The notes: generated by a model not told the origin, from the letters alone. A stretch of DNA of 64,000 bases from Paralcaligenes sp. KSB-10 (GCF_021266465.1 NZ_CP089848.1:620001-684000), one strand, 5' to 3'. Positions 7,677 to 15,382 are shown, counted from the first letter of the stretch. Numbers and translations: made by a program.

Positions 7677-8168
7677 TTGGTTCAAGTGTTTAGGACACTG
7701 GACGCGTTTCAGTCGATTTTTTTGAGCCGTTTTTAGATTTGATCTGTGAATTTGAGCTGCTTGTACAGGCTTGAATGATGAGGTTGGACGGTGCGTTGCT
7801 GTGTGGGCGGCGGTTAATTCTATAAAGACGCCGCAGGGTGGGCGGTGCTGTGCAGTCCGGCACGTCCAGCGGTCGGCTAGCTGCGCTATCCGACTGCCCG
7901 GGTCTGCCTCGTCCAGGCGGGCGTCGGGCCAACTCGCGTCGCCCCGCGTTGCGGGTCGCCACTCAAACAGGGCCCGCCGAAAGCCCCCGCCTTCCCTTCG
8001 TCAGCACCCGGCGCTGGACTACCGCCGGACTGCACAGCACCGCCCACCCTGCGGCTTGCGTTGAGGTAATGCATAGAGAGATGCGTTGAAGCGTCGGGCG
8101 CTTAGTAAATCCAAAGTTTGGCACATCGTGGTGTGGTGGCCACGCGATAGAGGCTTGAGTGCGGGCAC
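7677..8168 (+). repeat. Structured dispersed repeat, copy A
   Basis: This fills the 518-bp gap between ygfZ and mmsB. The unit is defined by alignment to copy B. It opens with TTGGTTCAAGTGTTTA (7677-7692), then GCGTTTCAGTCGATTTTTTT (7704-7723), then TATAAAGAC (7820-7828). A core follows whose 32-nt arms, 7829-7860 and 8024-8055, are perfectly complementary around a 163-nt loop. Inside the loop are an 8-bp stem (GTCCAGCG 7864-7871 with CGCTGGAC 8012-8019), a hairpin at 7872-7894, a 7-bp stem (GGCGGGC 7916-7922 with GCCCGCC 7972-7978) and a central hairpin CCCGC-GTT-GCGGG at 7943-7955. The tail ends GAGTGCGGGCAC at about 8168. ORFs through it on both strands are biased Arg/Pro/Gly translations of the repeat and I do not accept them as genes. 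Function unknown. Confidence 0.9.
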
Positions 8169-8178
8169 TAGTGCCCGC
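8161..8178 (-). terminator. Hairpin at the mmsB 3' end
   Basis: A perfect 8-bp stem, GCGGGCAC (8161-8168) and GTGCCCGC (8171-8178), with a 2-nt loop. It lies 9 nt beyond the mmsB stop and at the right edge of repeat copy A. Its left arm belongs to the repeat; copy B has that arm without a partner. No T-run follows on the minus strand, so termination is unproven. Confidence 0.5.
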
Positions 8179-8187
8179 CCTGTTCCT

Positions 8188-9072
8188 TTATTTCTTGAAC
8201 AGATTCAATATGCTGGAAAAGTCCAGCTTGCCGTTGCCCTGTGCGCTATGCAGGGAATACAGATTGCGCGCCAGTTCGCCCAAAGGCACCGATGCGCGGG
8301 CATGCAGCGCCGATTCGGCGGCCAGCCCCAAATCCTTCAGCATCAAATCGACGCCGAAGCCGCCCGCATAGCCTTTGGAAGCGGGCGCATTTTCCATAAC
8401 CCCGGGCCAGGGGTTATACAGTTCGGTAGCCCAGTTGCGGCCCGAACTTTTCGCGATGATGTCGGACAGCACCTTGGGATCGAGACCGCTGGCCACACCC
8501 AAAGCCAGGGCTTCGGAAGTACCGGCCATCAGGATGCCCAACAGCATGTTGTTGCAGATCTTGGCCACCTGCCCCGCTCCGGCCGCGCCGGCATGGAAAA
8601 TATTCTTGCCCATTTTCTCCAGATAAGGATTGGCCGCCGCCAGCGCATCCGCATCGCCGCCCACAATAAAAGTCAGCGTACCGGCCACCGCACCTCCGGT
8701 ACCGCCGGAAACCGGAGCATCGATCATGCGTATGCCACGTGTCTTGGCCGCATCGGCGACCTTGCGTGCCGACTCGGCGGATATCGTGCTGCACTCGATC
8801 ACCAGCGTGGACGTATCGATATGGGCAAGCAAATCGGTATCGCCCAGATACAAGCCCTCGACGTGCTGGCTGGCAGGGAGCATGGAAATAACCACCTCGG
8901 CTTTCTTGACCGCTTCTTTGGCCGTTCCCGCGGCATGGGCTCCGGCATCGGTCAGGGTTTTTATGGCGGCGGGCACCAGGTCGAACACGACCAGATCGTG
9001 CCCGGCCTTGACCAGATTCAGGGCCATCGGCCCACCCATATGGCCCAATCCGATAAATGCAATGCGACTCAT
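8188..9072 (-). CDS. mmsB: 3-hydroxyisobutyrate dehydrogenase
   Basis: A 294-residue NAD-dependent beta-hydroxyacid dehydrogenase that oxidises 3-hydroxyisobutyrate to methylmalonate semialdehyde in valine breakdown. The Rossmann motif GLGHMGGPMA is at residues 8-17, the substrate-binding DAPVSGGTGGA near 118, and the catalytic Lys in GQVAKICNNMLLG near 170. A good Shine-Dalgarno (AAAGGAG) precedes ATG 9072. It is the last gene of the operon acyl-CoA dehydrogenase, hydroxyisobutyryl-CoA hydrolase, mmsB, whose three products act in consecutive steps. That supports this assignment over other beta-hydroxyacid dehydrogenases. Confidence 0.93.
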   Translation of the reverse strand: MSRIAFIGLGHMGGPMALNLVKAGHDLVVFDLVPAAIKTLTDAGAHAAGTAKEAVKKAEVVISMLPASQHVEGLYLGDTDLLAHIDTSTLVIECSTISAESARKVADAAKTRGIRMIDAPVSGGTGGAVAGTLTFIVGGDADALAAANPYLEKMGKNIFHAGAAGAGQVAKICNNMLLGILMAGTSEALALGVASGLDPKVLSDIIAKSSGRNWATELYNPWPGVMENAPASKGYAGGFGVDLMLKDLGLAAESALHARASVPLGELARNLYSLHSAQGNGKLDFSSILNLFKK

Positions 9073-9144
9073 TTTGTCTCCTTTGTTATGACGTGTATTC
9101 AATTTATCTGTTGCTGAAGTACCGAATGATAATCCTCGCGCCCG

Positions 9145-10272
9145 TCAGGTTCCCAGGTCCGCCAGGGGATGGGCTTGCGAATCCGGCCAGGGTGAAGCAA
9201 AGAATCGCTGTACCCATTCATCAGTGGCCTGGTCCAGGCTGGCCGGATTCCATTTGGGCTGTTTGTCTTTATCGATGAGCAAGGCGCGTATGCCTTCCTG
9301 GAAGTCGCCTTCGACTCCGCAATGCAGCGACACGATATATTCCTGCCGGAACACGTCGGCCAGGGACATCAGGCGCACCCGGCTCAACAATGCAAAGCAA
9401 AGGCGAGCCGATCCCGGGGCGCCGGCCTTGAATGTGCCGGCGGCGCGTTTAAGCCAGGCATCGTCGTTGCCGGCCAGGCTCGCTATATTGGCGCAGACCG
9501 CAGCGAAGTCCGGTCCGTCGCATAACGCGTTGACTTGCGCATAATATTTTTGCAGCGGCCCTGCCGGCAACTCTGCCTGGAAGGATTGCAGAACATGGCC
9601 CAATTGCACGTCGTTGTCGGCGCGGAATTCGTTCCATGGCCGCGCCTGGATTTGCGCCATGAGCTCGGGCCACTTGGCCGATTCCAGCGTGTAGTCGGCC
9701 AGGCCCAGCATGCGTAAATCGCTTGCGCCCAACTGCGCTCCGGTCAGGGCCAGGAATACTCCAATGCCGCGCGGCAAGCGGCCAAGCATCCATGTGCCGC
9801 CCACGTCGGGGAAAAGCCCAATGGTGATTTCCGGCATGGCAAAACGCGTGGTGTCGCTGACCACTCTATGGCTTGCGCCCATCATCAGGCCTACGCCGCC
9901 GCCCATGACGATGCCGCTGCCCCAACACAATACGGGCTTGGGATAGGTGTGGATTTGATAATCCAGGCGATACTCGACATCGAAAAACTGGCGCGCATAG
10001 GCGTTGTTCCAGGCCTGGCCGCTTTGATTGTCCTGCATGGCCCGGTACAGGCCATGCAAATCGCCGCCGGCGCAAAAAGCCTTGTCGCCCGCCCCTTTCA
10101 AGATCACGAATGCAATCGAAGCATCGCGCTCCCACTGATTTAGCTGTTCGGCCAGCAAGCGGCACATTTCCAATGACAGACCGTTCAGGGTTTGCGGGCT
10201 GTTCAGCGTGGCGACTCCGACGCGTTTGTGATTGGCGGTAGATAAAACCTCGAATTGCACCGGGGAATTCAT
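9145..10272 (-). CDS. 3-hydroxyisobutyryl-CoA hydrolase
   Basis: A 375-residue crotonase-fold enzyme. It carries the oxyanion-hole segment KAFCAGGDL and the motif FAMPEITIGLFPDVGG, which distinguishes HIBCH-type thioesterases from ordinary enoyl-CoA hydratases, as does the extra C-terminal length. It releases 3-hydroxyisobutyrate, the substrate of the next gene product, from its CoA ester. The start overlaps the stop of the upstream acyl-CoA dehydrogenase by four bases (ATGA), a sign of translational coupling. Plain enoyl-CoA hydratase activity is the main alternative, but length, motif and context all favour the hydrolase. Confidence 0.9.
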   Translation of the reverse strand: MNSPVQFEVLSTANHKRVGVATLNSPQTLNGLSLEMCRLLAEQLNQWERDASIAFVILKGAGDKAFCAGGDLHGLYRAMQDNQSGQAWNNAYARQFFDVEYRLDYQIHTYPKPVLCWGSGIVMGGGVGLMMGASHRVVSDTTRFAMPEITIGLFPDVGGTWMLGRLPRGIGVFLALTGAQLGASDLRMLGLADYTLESAKWPELMAQIQARPWNEFRADNDVQLGHVLQSFQAELPAGPLQKYYAQVNALCDGPDFAAVCANIASLAGNDDAWLKRAAGTFKAGAPGSARLCFALLSRVRLMSLADVFRQEYIVSLHCGVEGDFQEGIRALLIDKDKQPKWNPASLDQATDEWVQRFFASPWPDSQAHPLADLGT

Positions 10273-11423
10273 CGGATGTCCGCTCCTTTTTCAAGTACTT
10301 GCCGGGCCACGATAACACGCATGATTTCGTTGGTGCCCTCAAGGATTTGATGTACACGGCTGTCGCGCACCAGACGCTCCAGCGGGTAATCTTTCAGATA
10401 ACCATAGCCGCCATGAATTTGCTGGGCATCCAGGCAAACCTGGAACCCCAGGTCGGTTGCCAGCCGTTTGGCCATGGCGCAGTAGGTAGCGGCCTGGGGA
10501 TCCTGCTTGTCGAGCTTGGCGGCGGCCAGGCGCACCATTTGACGGGAAGCGACGATGTGGGTCAGCATATCGGCCAATTTGAACTGCAGGGCCTGGAAGC
10601 TGGCCAGAGGCTGATCGAACTGACGGCGCTCTCCCATGTACCGGCGCGCGGCGTCGTAGGCGCCCTGGGCCGCACCGACCGAGCAGGTGGCGATATTGAT
10701 GCGGCCGCCATCCAGCCCTTTCATGGCAAAGGTAAATCCCTGCCCCTCGCTGCCCAGCAGGTTCTCGGCCGGGACTTCGACATTCTCAAAAGTGATGGAA
10801 CGCGTCGATTGGCTATTCCAGCCCATTTTCTCTTCTTTGCGCCCGTAGGTAATACCCGGCAAATCCGCCGGGACGACAAAAGCCGAAATTCCTCTGGCGC
10901 CCGGCCCGCCCGTACGCGCCATCACCACCAGCACATCGGTGTCGCCGGCACCAGAAATAAAGGCCTTGGTGCCATTGAGTACGTAGCTTTGGCCGCGTTT
11001 TTCGGCGCGTGTGGCAAGCGCAGCGGCATCCGAGCCTGCACCCGGTTCAGTCAGGCAGTACGACGCCAGCTTTTCGCCTGACGCCAACAATGGCCCCCAC
11101 GCATCGCGCACACTCGCGCTGGCCCATGACCCGATCATCCAGGTAGCCATATTGTGAATAGTGAGAAACGCGGTGGTCGACGGATCGTAGGCGGCCATTT
11201 CCTCGAAGACCAGTGTGGCATCCAGACGAGGCAAATCGAGTCCGCCTATGGATTCTGGAGCATAAATGGCGCAGAAACCCAAAGCGCCGGCCTGGGCAAA
11301 AGCCTCGCGCGGGAATATGCTCTCGGCATCCCACTTTGCGGCGTTGGGGGCCAGTTCACCGATCGCAAACTCTCGGGCGGCCTGAGCAAACGCCTGTTGC
11401 TCATCATTGAGGTGAAAATCCAT
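10269..11423 (-). CDS. Acyl-CoA dehydrogenase, probably isobutyryl-CoA dehydrogenase
   Basis: A 384-residue FAD flavoprotein. The signature LTEPGAGSDAA is near residue 130, and the catalytic Glu lies in HQILEGTNEIMR near residue 368. FAD-binding segments include QIHGGYGYLKDYP. Enzymes of this length and C-terminal motif include short/branched-chain and isobutyryl-CoA dehydrogenases. The two downstream genes handle the next but one and following steps of valine degradation, so isobutyryl-CoA to methacrylyl-CoA is the likely reaction. It heads the operon, with a possible promoter upstream. Electrons would go to ETF. Confidence 0.9.
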   Translation of the reverse strand: MDFHLNDEQQAFAQAAREFAIGELAPNAAKWDAESIFPREAFAQAGALGFCAIYAPESIGGLDLPRLDATLVFEEMAAYDPSTTAFLTIHNMATWMIGSWASASVRDAWGPLLASGEKLASYCLTEPGAGSDAAALATRAEKRGQSYVLNGTKAFISGAGDTDVLVVMARTGGPGARGISAFVVPADLPGITYGRKEEKMGWNSQSTRSITFENVEVPAENLLGSEGQGFTFAMKGLDGGRINIATCSVGAAQGAYDAARRYMGERRQFDQPLASFQALQFKLADMLTHIVASRQMVRLAAAKLDKQDPQAATYCAMAKRLATDLGFQVCLDAQQIHGGYGYLKDYPLERLVRDSRVHQILEGTNEIMRVIVARQVLEKGADIR

Positions 11424-11453
11424 GAATTGTCTCTCTTTTGAATGTCATCGCGA

Positions 11454-11483
11454 GCATAACAAAGGCTTGCGCAGGATGCACAA
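11454..11483 (-). promoter_or_regulatory. Candidate promoter of the valine catabolic operon
   Basis: On the minus strand TTGTGC (11483-11478) and TTATGC (11459-11454) form a possible -35/-10 pair with an 18-bp spacer, about 30 nt ahead of the acyl-CoA dehydrogenase start. The match to the sigma-70 consensus is moderate. The rest of the 212-bp gap down to rnfH shows no gene. Confidence 0.3.
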
Positions 11484-11635
11484 CGAAAACAGACGAGGCT
11501 GTCTTTCAGTTTTTTAATATAGCACCGGCAATGCTGCAAGCCCGGTCGCTGCTCAGACAACGATAACGTCTTACGCGATTTCTTTTTGTCATATGAGCGA
11601 CAATCCACACCTGGAAAGACGCGTGGTGCGCGCAT

Positions 11636-12079
11636 CTACTCTTTTGTGTCCGCCGAATCCGGCGCCGTCAGGTGTTCCGTGCGCGCCTGAGCGGCAAGCT
11701 TGGCTTTACGCCGTTTTGGACGATTTTTCGATTTGGTCATGAATGCCTTGCGGTGCACCGCGCGCCGCCGTCGCGACTCCAGGGGATCGAAGGTGAGCGC
11801 GCGATAAATTTCCAGGCGGTCGCCGTCGGCCAGGCGACGTTCCGGAACGCAGATTTCCCCGTAAACGCCCATGGCCAGTACATCGGAGGAAAAATTGGGA
11901 AAGTGCCGGGCAAACCCGCTGAGCTCCAGCGCCTGCGCAGCCGTGGTTCCGGCGGGCAGGCGCAAATCTTCCTGCCAGATCCGGTGCGGCTCCGCATAAA
12001 CGATCTGAATACTGATTTGGCCGGAATCGGCGGGAATTGGAGCTGTTTCAAGCCCTTCCATGCCGCTTTTTTCAGTCAT
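11636..12079 (-). CDS. rnfH: RnfH-family ubiquitin-like fold protein
   Basis: A 147-residue small protein of the RnfH/UPF0125 family. The conserved core lies at residues about 23-105 (IQIVYAEPHRIWQEDLRLPAGTTAAQAL, VGVYG-like MGVYGEICVPERRLADGDRLEIYRAL, ending in DP...RRRR). The tail after residue 110 is strongly basic (KSKNRPKRRKAKL), likely disordered. The biochemical role of RnfH is not established; it regularly neighbours ratA and smpB, as it does here. Its start overlaps the ratA stop by 8 bp. No rnf electron-transport genes are seen nearby. Confidence 0.9.
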   Translation of the reverse strand: MTEKSGMEGLETAPIPADSGQISIQIVYAEPHRIWQEDLRLPAGTTAAQALELSGFARHFPNFSSDVLAMGVYGEICVPERRLADGDRLEIYRALTFDPLESRRRRAVHRKAFMTKSKNRPKRRKAKLAAQARTEHLTAPDSADTKE

Positions 12080-12503
12080 AGCGGGATTGAGCCCGATTCG
12101 TGAACGAGTCGATGAAGCTGGTGGCGATTCTGTTGAACACTGGCCCCACTACCGCCTCGAGTGCCCGGCTGGAAAACGCATATTCCATGGTGTAGACCAC
12201 TTTGCAGGCATCTTCGGCAAGCGCATTGAATTCCCACTTGCCCGTCAAGGCCGAAAAAGGCCCGTCGACCAGGTGAAATGTAATCAGGCGTGGATAGTCG
12301 TGGTCATTGCGCGTGCTGAAGGTTTGTTTGATGCCGGCGAAACTGATGATGATGGACGCCCGCATGCCGTGCTCGTCGTGCTCGTGCACGCTCGCTCCCC
12401 CGCACCAGGGCATGAATTCGGGGTATTTTTCAACATCGGCGACCAGATCGAACATCTGTGCGCAGCTATACGGGACCAGGACGGAGCGTTGTACGGTGTG
12501 CAT
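12072..12503 (-). CDS. ratA: RatA/Coq10-like START-domain protein
   Basis: A 143-residue protein of the polyketide cyclase/START fold. It begins with HTVQRSVLVPYSCAQMFDLVADVEKYPEFMPWC, the family hallmark, and ends in a helix (VVGPVFNRIATSFIDSFTNRA). E. coli RatA was described as inhibiting 70S ribosome assembly, while eukaryotic Coq10 relatives bind ubiquinone, so a lipid or quinone chaperone role is equally possible. It is divergent from smpB and translationally overlapped by rnfH, the common smpB/ratA/rnfH neighbourhood of proteobacteria. Confidence 0.92.
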   Translation of the reverse strand: MHTVQRSVLVPYSCAQMFDLVADVEKYPEFMPWCGGASVHEHDEHGMRASIIISFAGIKQTFSTRNDHDYPRLITFHLVDGPFSALTGKWEFNALAEDACKVVYTMEYAFSSRALEAVVGPVFNRIATSFIDSFTNRAQSRYD

Positions 12504-12560
12504 CGAATGTGGTTAATGGATAGAATGTCTTGATTTTACCTTCTATAGCAGCATTGATTC

Positions 12561-13022
12561 ATGACCATTGTCGACAACCGCAAAGCAACGCACGATTATT
12601 TTATCGAAGACCGCTTCGAAGCTGGCCTCGTGCTTGAAGGCTGGGAAGTCAAAGCCATAAGGGCGGGCCATGTGCAAATCAAGGAAAGCTACGTCATTGT
12701 GCGTAATGCCGAACTGTGGATTGTTGGCATGCATATCAGCCCGCTGGCCACCGCCTCGACTCACATCAACCCCGAATCGACGCGCACACGCAAGCTTTTG
12801 CTCAAGGCGGAAGAAATCAGCAAGCTCATAGGCAAGGTCGAACAACGCGGCTACACCCTGGTACCTCTGAACCTGCATTATAAAAACAGCCGGGTCAAGC
12901 TGGATTTCGGCCTGGGCCGCGGCAAGAAACTGCACGACAAGCGCGACACCGCCCGCGAAAAGGATTGGCAGCGCGAGAAAGAACAAATCATGAAGCACGA
13001 TACGCGCCGACGCGACGATTAG
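12561..13022 (+). CDS. smpB: SsrA-binding protein SmpB
   Basis: A 153-residue tmRNA-binding protein required for trans-translation of stalled ribosomes. The hallmark block [31 protein letters not shown] spans residues about 6-36. The C-terminal tail [25 protein letters not shown] is the basic helix that enters the ribosome. Length is normal. I looked for ssrA in the downstream gap and did not find it; that space holds repeat copies B and C. Confidence 0.96.
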   Translation: MTIVDNRKATHDYFIEDRFEAGLVLEGWEVKAIRAGHVQIKESYVIVRNAELWIVGMHISPLATASTHINPESTRTRKLLLKAEEISKLIGKVEQRGYTLVPLNLHYKNSRVKLDFGLGRGKKLHDKRDTAREKDWQREKEQIMKHDTRRRDD

Positions 13023-13089
13023 AACGTGCGCAAGCGCGATATCTCGTAGAGATTCTATTGCAAGGCAATGACGCGGCTTTAGTGCATTT

Positions 13090-13571
13090 TTGGTTCGAGC
13101 GTTTACCGCGCTGAATGCGTTTCAGTCGATTTTTTTGAGCCGTTCGTTCAGGTTTGAGCTTATTGCTTTGTACTTTCTTTGGACGGTAGTTCTATAAAGA
13201 CGCCGCAGGGTGGGCGGTGCGGTACAGTCCGGCACGTCCAGCGGTCGTGGTGCTGCGCACCCCGACTGCCCGGGTCTGCCTCGTCCAGGCGGGCGTCGGG
13301 CCAACTCACTGCGCCGCTGGCGCGGCTCCGTTCAAACAGGGCCCGCCGACAGCCCCCGCCTTCCCTTCGTCAGCCCCCGGCGCTGGACTACCGCCGGACT
13401 GCACCGCACCGCCCACCCTGCGGCTCGCGTTGAGGAAATGCATCGAGGTATATGTTGGGGAAGCCGCGTTGAGCCAATCACAGGCTACGTTGCAGCGGTG
13501 AGTGCTTTTAGTACATCCAGTCGTCAATCGAGGTAGATGTGGCCACGTGATGGAGGCATGAGTGCGGGCAC
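13090..13571 (+). repeat. Structured dispersed repeat, copy B
   Basis: Same orientation and organisation as copy A. It opens with TTGGTTCGAGCGTTTA (13090-13105), shares GCGTTTCAGTCGATTTTTTT (13117-13136) and TATAAAGAC (13193-13201), and has 32-nt core arms at 13202-13233 and 13393-13424 around a 159-nt loop. One of the 32 arm positions is an A-C mispair. Internal elements are the 8-bp stem 13236-13243 with 13381-13388, a 23-nt hairpin at 13244-13266, and the central hairpin GCGCC-GCT-GGCGC at 13311-13323. The tail shares GTGGCCACG and GAGTGCGGGCAC with copy A and ends near 13571. Together with copy C it fills the 954-bp gap between convergent smpB and the SPFH gene. No credible protein is encoded. 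Confidence 0.9.
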
Positions 13572-13620
13572 GTAAATTCCGGGCATCTCGTGATGCAACT
13601 CCCAGCATGCCATTACGTGA

Positions 13621-13895
13621 GCCGTCTATTGGGGCTTGGGGTCAGGACCGGCGTAAGGCGTGCGCCGGATGCTACCGTAGGGAAGGCGGGGGATGTCGGC
13701 GGGCCCTGTTTGAACGCAGCCGCGCCAGCGGCGTAGTGAGTTGGCCCGACGCCCGCCTGGACGAGGTAGATCCGGATCAAGCACGCCGTGCCGGCCCTGA
13801 CCCCAAGCCCCAATAGACGGCGTCTTTAAATACCAAACCGTAAATACCAATACCCATCCATCAAAGAATGCCGTAAACACTCGAACCAAAAATGC
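13621..13895 (-). repeat. Structured dispersed repeat, copy C (inverted, different stem)
   Basis: An inverted, shorter copy, tail-to-tail with copy B. Reading on the minus strand, it opens with GGGCATTTTTGGTTCGAG (from 13897), has TTTAAAGAC ahead of the core, and shares the loop core from CCTCGTCCAGGCGGGC through CAAACAGGGCCCGCCGACA with copies A and B. Its 32-nt arms (13621-13652 and 13790-13821, one mispair) have almost wholly different sequence from the arms of A and B. The second stem is also replaced: GGCGTGC at 13657-13663 pairs with GCACGCC at 13781-13787. The central hairpin CGCC-AGC-GGCG is at 13723-13733. The tail of A and B is missing or unrecognisable. Function unknown. Confidence 0.88.
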
Positions 13896-13976
13896 CCTGG
13901 ATATCGCTATGGGCATCAATAGACCGAGTCGAAGCGAGCCCTGGTACACCCGCTCCAATTCGCACAAACGATGCCG

Positions 13977-14909
13977 TCAAGAGGCTTTACTGGTGCTTTT
14001 AACCACTGCCATGGCGGTAGCGATCATGCCGCCCATATCGGATAGATTGGCAGGCAAAATCAGAGTATTGCCGGTTTTGGCAACATTGCCAAAAGCCTCG
14101 ATATAGCGTTCGGCCACTTTCAAATTGACGGCTTCCATGCCACCCGGCTGGCGAACCGCCTCGGCCACCTGGGTAATGGCTTTGGCGGTGGCCTCGGCAA
14201 CCGTCAGCACGGCGGTGGCCTCACCTTGCGCCTGGTTGATTTGCGCCTGCTTTTCGCCTTCGGAGCGCGCTATGAAAGCCTCTCGCTCGCCGGTCGCAAT
14301 ATTGATTTGTTCCTGGCGCCGCCCCTCGGATGCCGCAATCAGCGCGCGTTTTTCACGTTCCGCCGTGATCTGCGCCTGCATGGCGCGCAAAATTTCATTG
14401 GGCGGAGTCAAATCCTTGATTTCGTAGCGCAACACCTTGACACCCCAGTTCAGCGCGGCTTCATCCAGCGAAGCGACAATGGTGCTGTTGATGATGTCCC
14501 GCTCTTCGAAGGTGCGGTCGAGCTCCATCTTGCCGATCACCGACCGCAACGTGGTTTGCGACAACTGGGTAATCGCCGAAATATAGTTGGACGAACCGTA
14601 CGAGGCGCGCATGGGATCGGTTACCTGAAAGTACAACACGCCGTCCACCTGCAACTGAGTGTTGTCGCGGGTAATGCACACCTGGCTGGGCACATCGAGA
14701 GGGATTTCCTTCAGGGAATGCTTGTACGCCACGCGCTCGATAAAGGGAATCACGAACCCCGCCCCTGGCGACAAAACCCGATCGAACTTGCCCAGGCGCT
14801 CTATGACCCATGCATGCTGCTGGGGAACAATTGCAATCGCTTTGATGACCACGACAAATACCAGCAGCACAATCACGATCAGGACTATCGTAGAAATATC
14901 GATTTCCAT
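13977..14909 (-). CDS. SPFH/stomatin-like membrane protein (QmcA type)
   Basis: A 310-residue protein with one N-terminal membrane helix (residues about 6-26), then an SPFH band-7 domain (VPQQHAWVIERLGKFDRVLSPGAGFVIPF) and a long charged helical coiled-coil region (AEREKRALIAASEGRRQEQINIATGEREAFIARSEG). Relatives such as QmcA form large membrane oligomers that organise microdomains and modulate FtsH-type proteolysis. The ATG at 14909 sits behind an AAGGTGGT ribosome site; longer in-frame starts are unlikely. It lies downstream of an nfeD gene, the classic NfeD-stomatin pair. Confidence 0.92.
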   Translation of the reverse strand: MEIDISTIVLIVIVLLVFVVVIKAIAIVPQQHAWVIERLGKFDRVLSPGAGFVIPFIERVAYKHSLKEIPLDVPSQVCITRDNTQLQVDGVLYFQVTDPMRASYGSSNYISAITQLSQTTLRSVIGKMELDRTFEERDIINSTIVASLDEAALNWGVKVLRYEIKDLTPPNEILRAMQAQITAEREKRALIAASEGRRQEQINIATGEREAFIARSEGEKQAQINQAQGEATAVLTVAEATAKAITQVAEAVRQPGGMEAVNLKVAERYIEAFGNVAKTGNTLILPANLSDMGGMIATAMAVVKSTSKAS

Positions 14910-14953
14910 ATTCACCACCTTTTGAAAAAACGGCAGCCGCGCGCGCGGCATGC

Positions 14954-15382
14954 TTAATGTGTCGGAATCGACGGCTCGACAATCAGCGTGGACCCTTGAA
15001 TTTCGACGATGCAATGGGGGCCGGGCTGTTTGCCAGCCCCGGCCAGCAAACGAACTTGCCAATATGCGCCGCGATACCACACACGGGCGGTATTGTCGTC
15101 AGCCCATGATTGCACGTCGACGGTCTGGCCTATATCGAGATTGACGTTCTGATTGCGGGAGGCGTTGATTTCCGCCTTTTTGAGCACCCCGGTTTTACGT
15201 AATACCAGCAAGCCGACTGTCGTGACAAGCGCGACCACAACGATCTGCCATGCCAGATCGGCCCCCAGCAAGGCAGCAAGGCCGCCTGCGGCAAGCCCGA
15301 GTGCGAACAGCAACAAATAAAACGTGCCGGTCATGACCTCGCCGATGAGCGCGAGTGCCGCGAATCCAAACCAGAACCACAT
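14954..15382 (-). CDS. NfeD-like membrane protein
   Basis: A 142-residue protein with two or three membrane helices in residues about 2-72 and a C-terminal OB-fold-like NfeD domain (QTVDVQSWADDNTARVWYRGAYWQV). NfeD proteins act with the neighbouring SPFH protein; the exact activity is unsettled. This short form lacks the ClpP-like protease domain of long NfeD proteins. The ATG at 15382 opens directly into the first helix (MWFWFGFAALAL); the frame extends upstream to 15445 without homology. The SPFH gene starts 44 bp after its stop. Confidence 0.88.
   Translation of the reverse strand: MWFWFGFAALALIGEVMTGTFYLLLFALGLAAGGLAALLGADLAWQIVVVALVTTVGLLVLRKTGVLKKAEINASRNQNVNLDIGQTVDVQSWADDNTARVWYRGAYWQVRLLAGAGKQPGPHCIVEIQGSTLIVEPSIPTH

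Noticed and set aside
7829-8055. CRISPR array from the repeated GC-rich blocks.
   Set aside because: The copies are single, separated by kilobases or inverted, with no regular repeat-spacer periodicity and no cas genes.
7690-8089. Several open frames of 60-97 codons on both strands through repeat copy A, with matching ones in copies B and C (e.g. Arg/Pro/Gly-rich ...RRPPGRGRPGQS...).
   Set aside because: They are translations of the repeat in different frames, have biased composition and no ribosome sites, and change frame and ends from copy to copy. Conservation is at the level of base pairing, not codons.
13202-13424. Integron attC site or insertion sequence interpretation of the palindromic repeat.
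   Set aside because: The attC core GTTRRRY/RYYYAAC pair is not present at the arm ends in all copies, and no transposase or integrase gene lies in or near the copies. A non-autonomous mobile element remains possible.
13023-13620. Possible tmRNA gene (ssrA) next to smpB.
   Set aside because: No tRNA-like acceptor ends or tag-peptide reading frame is visible; the gap is accounted for by the repeats.
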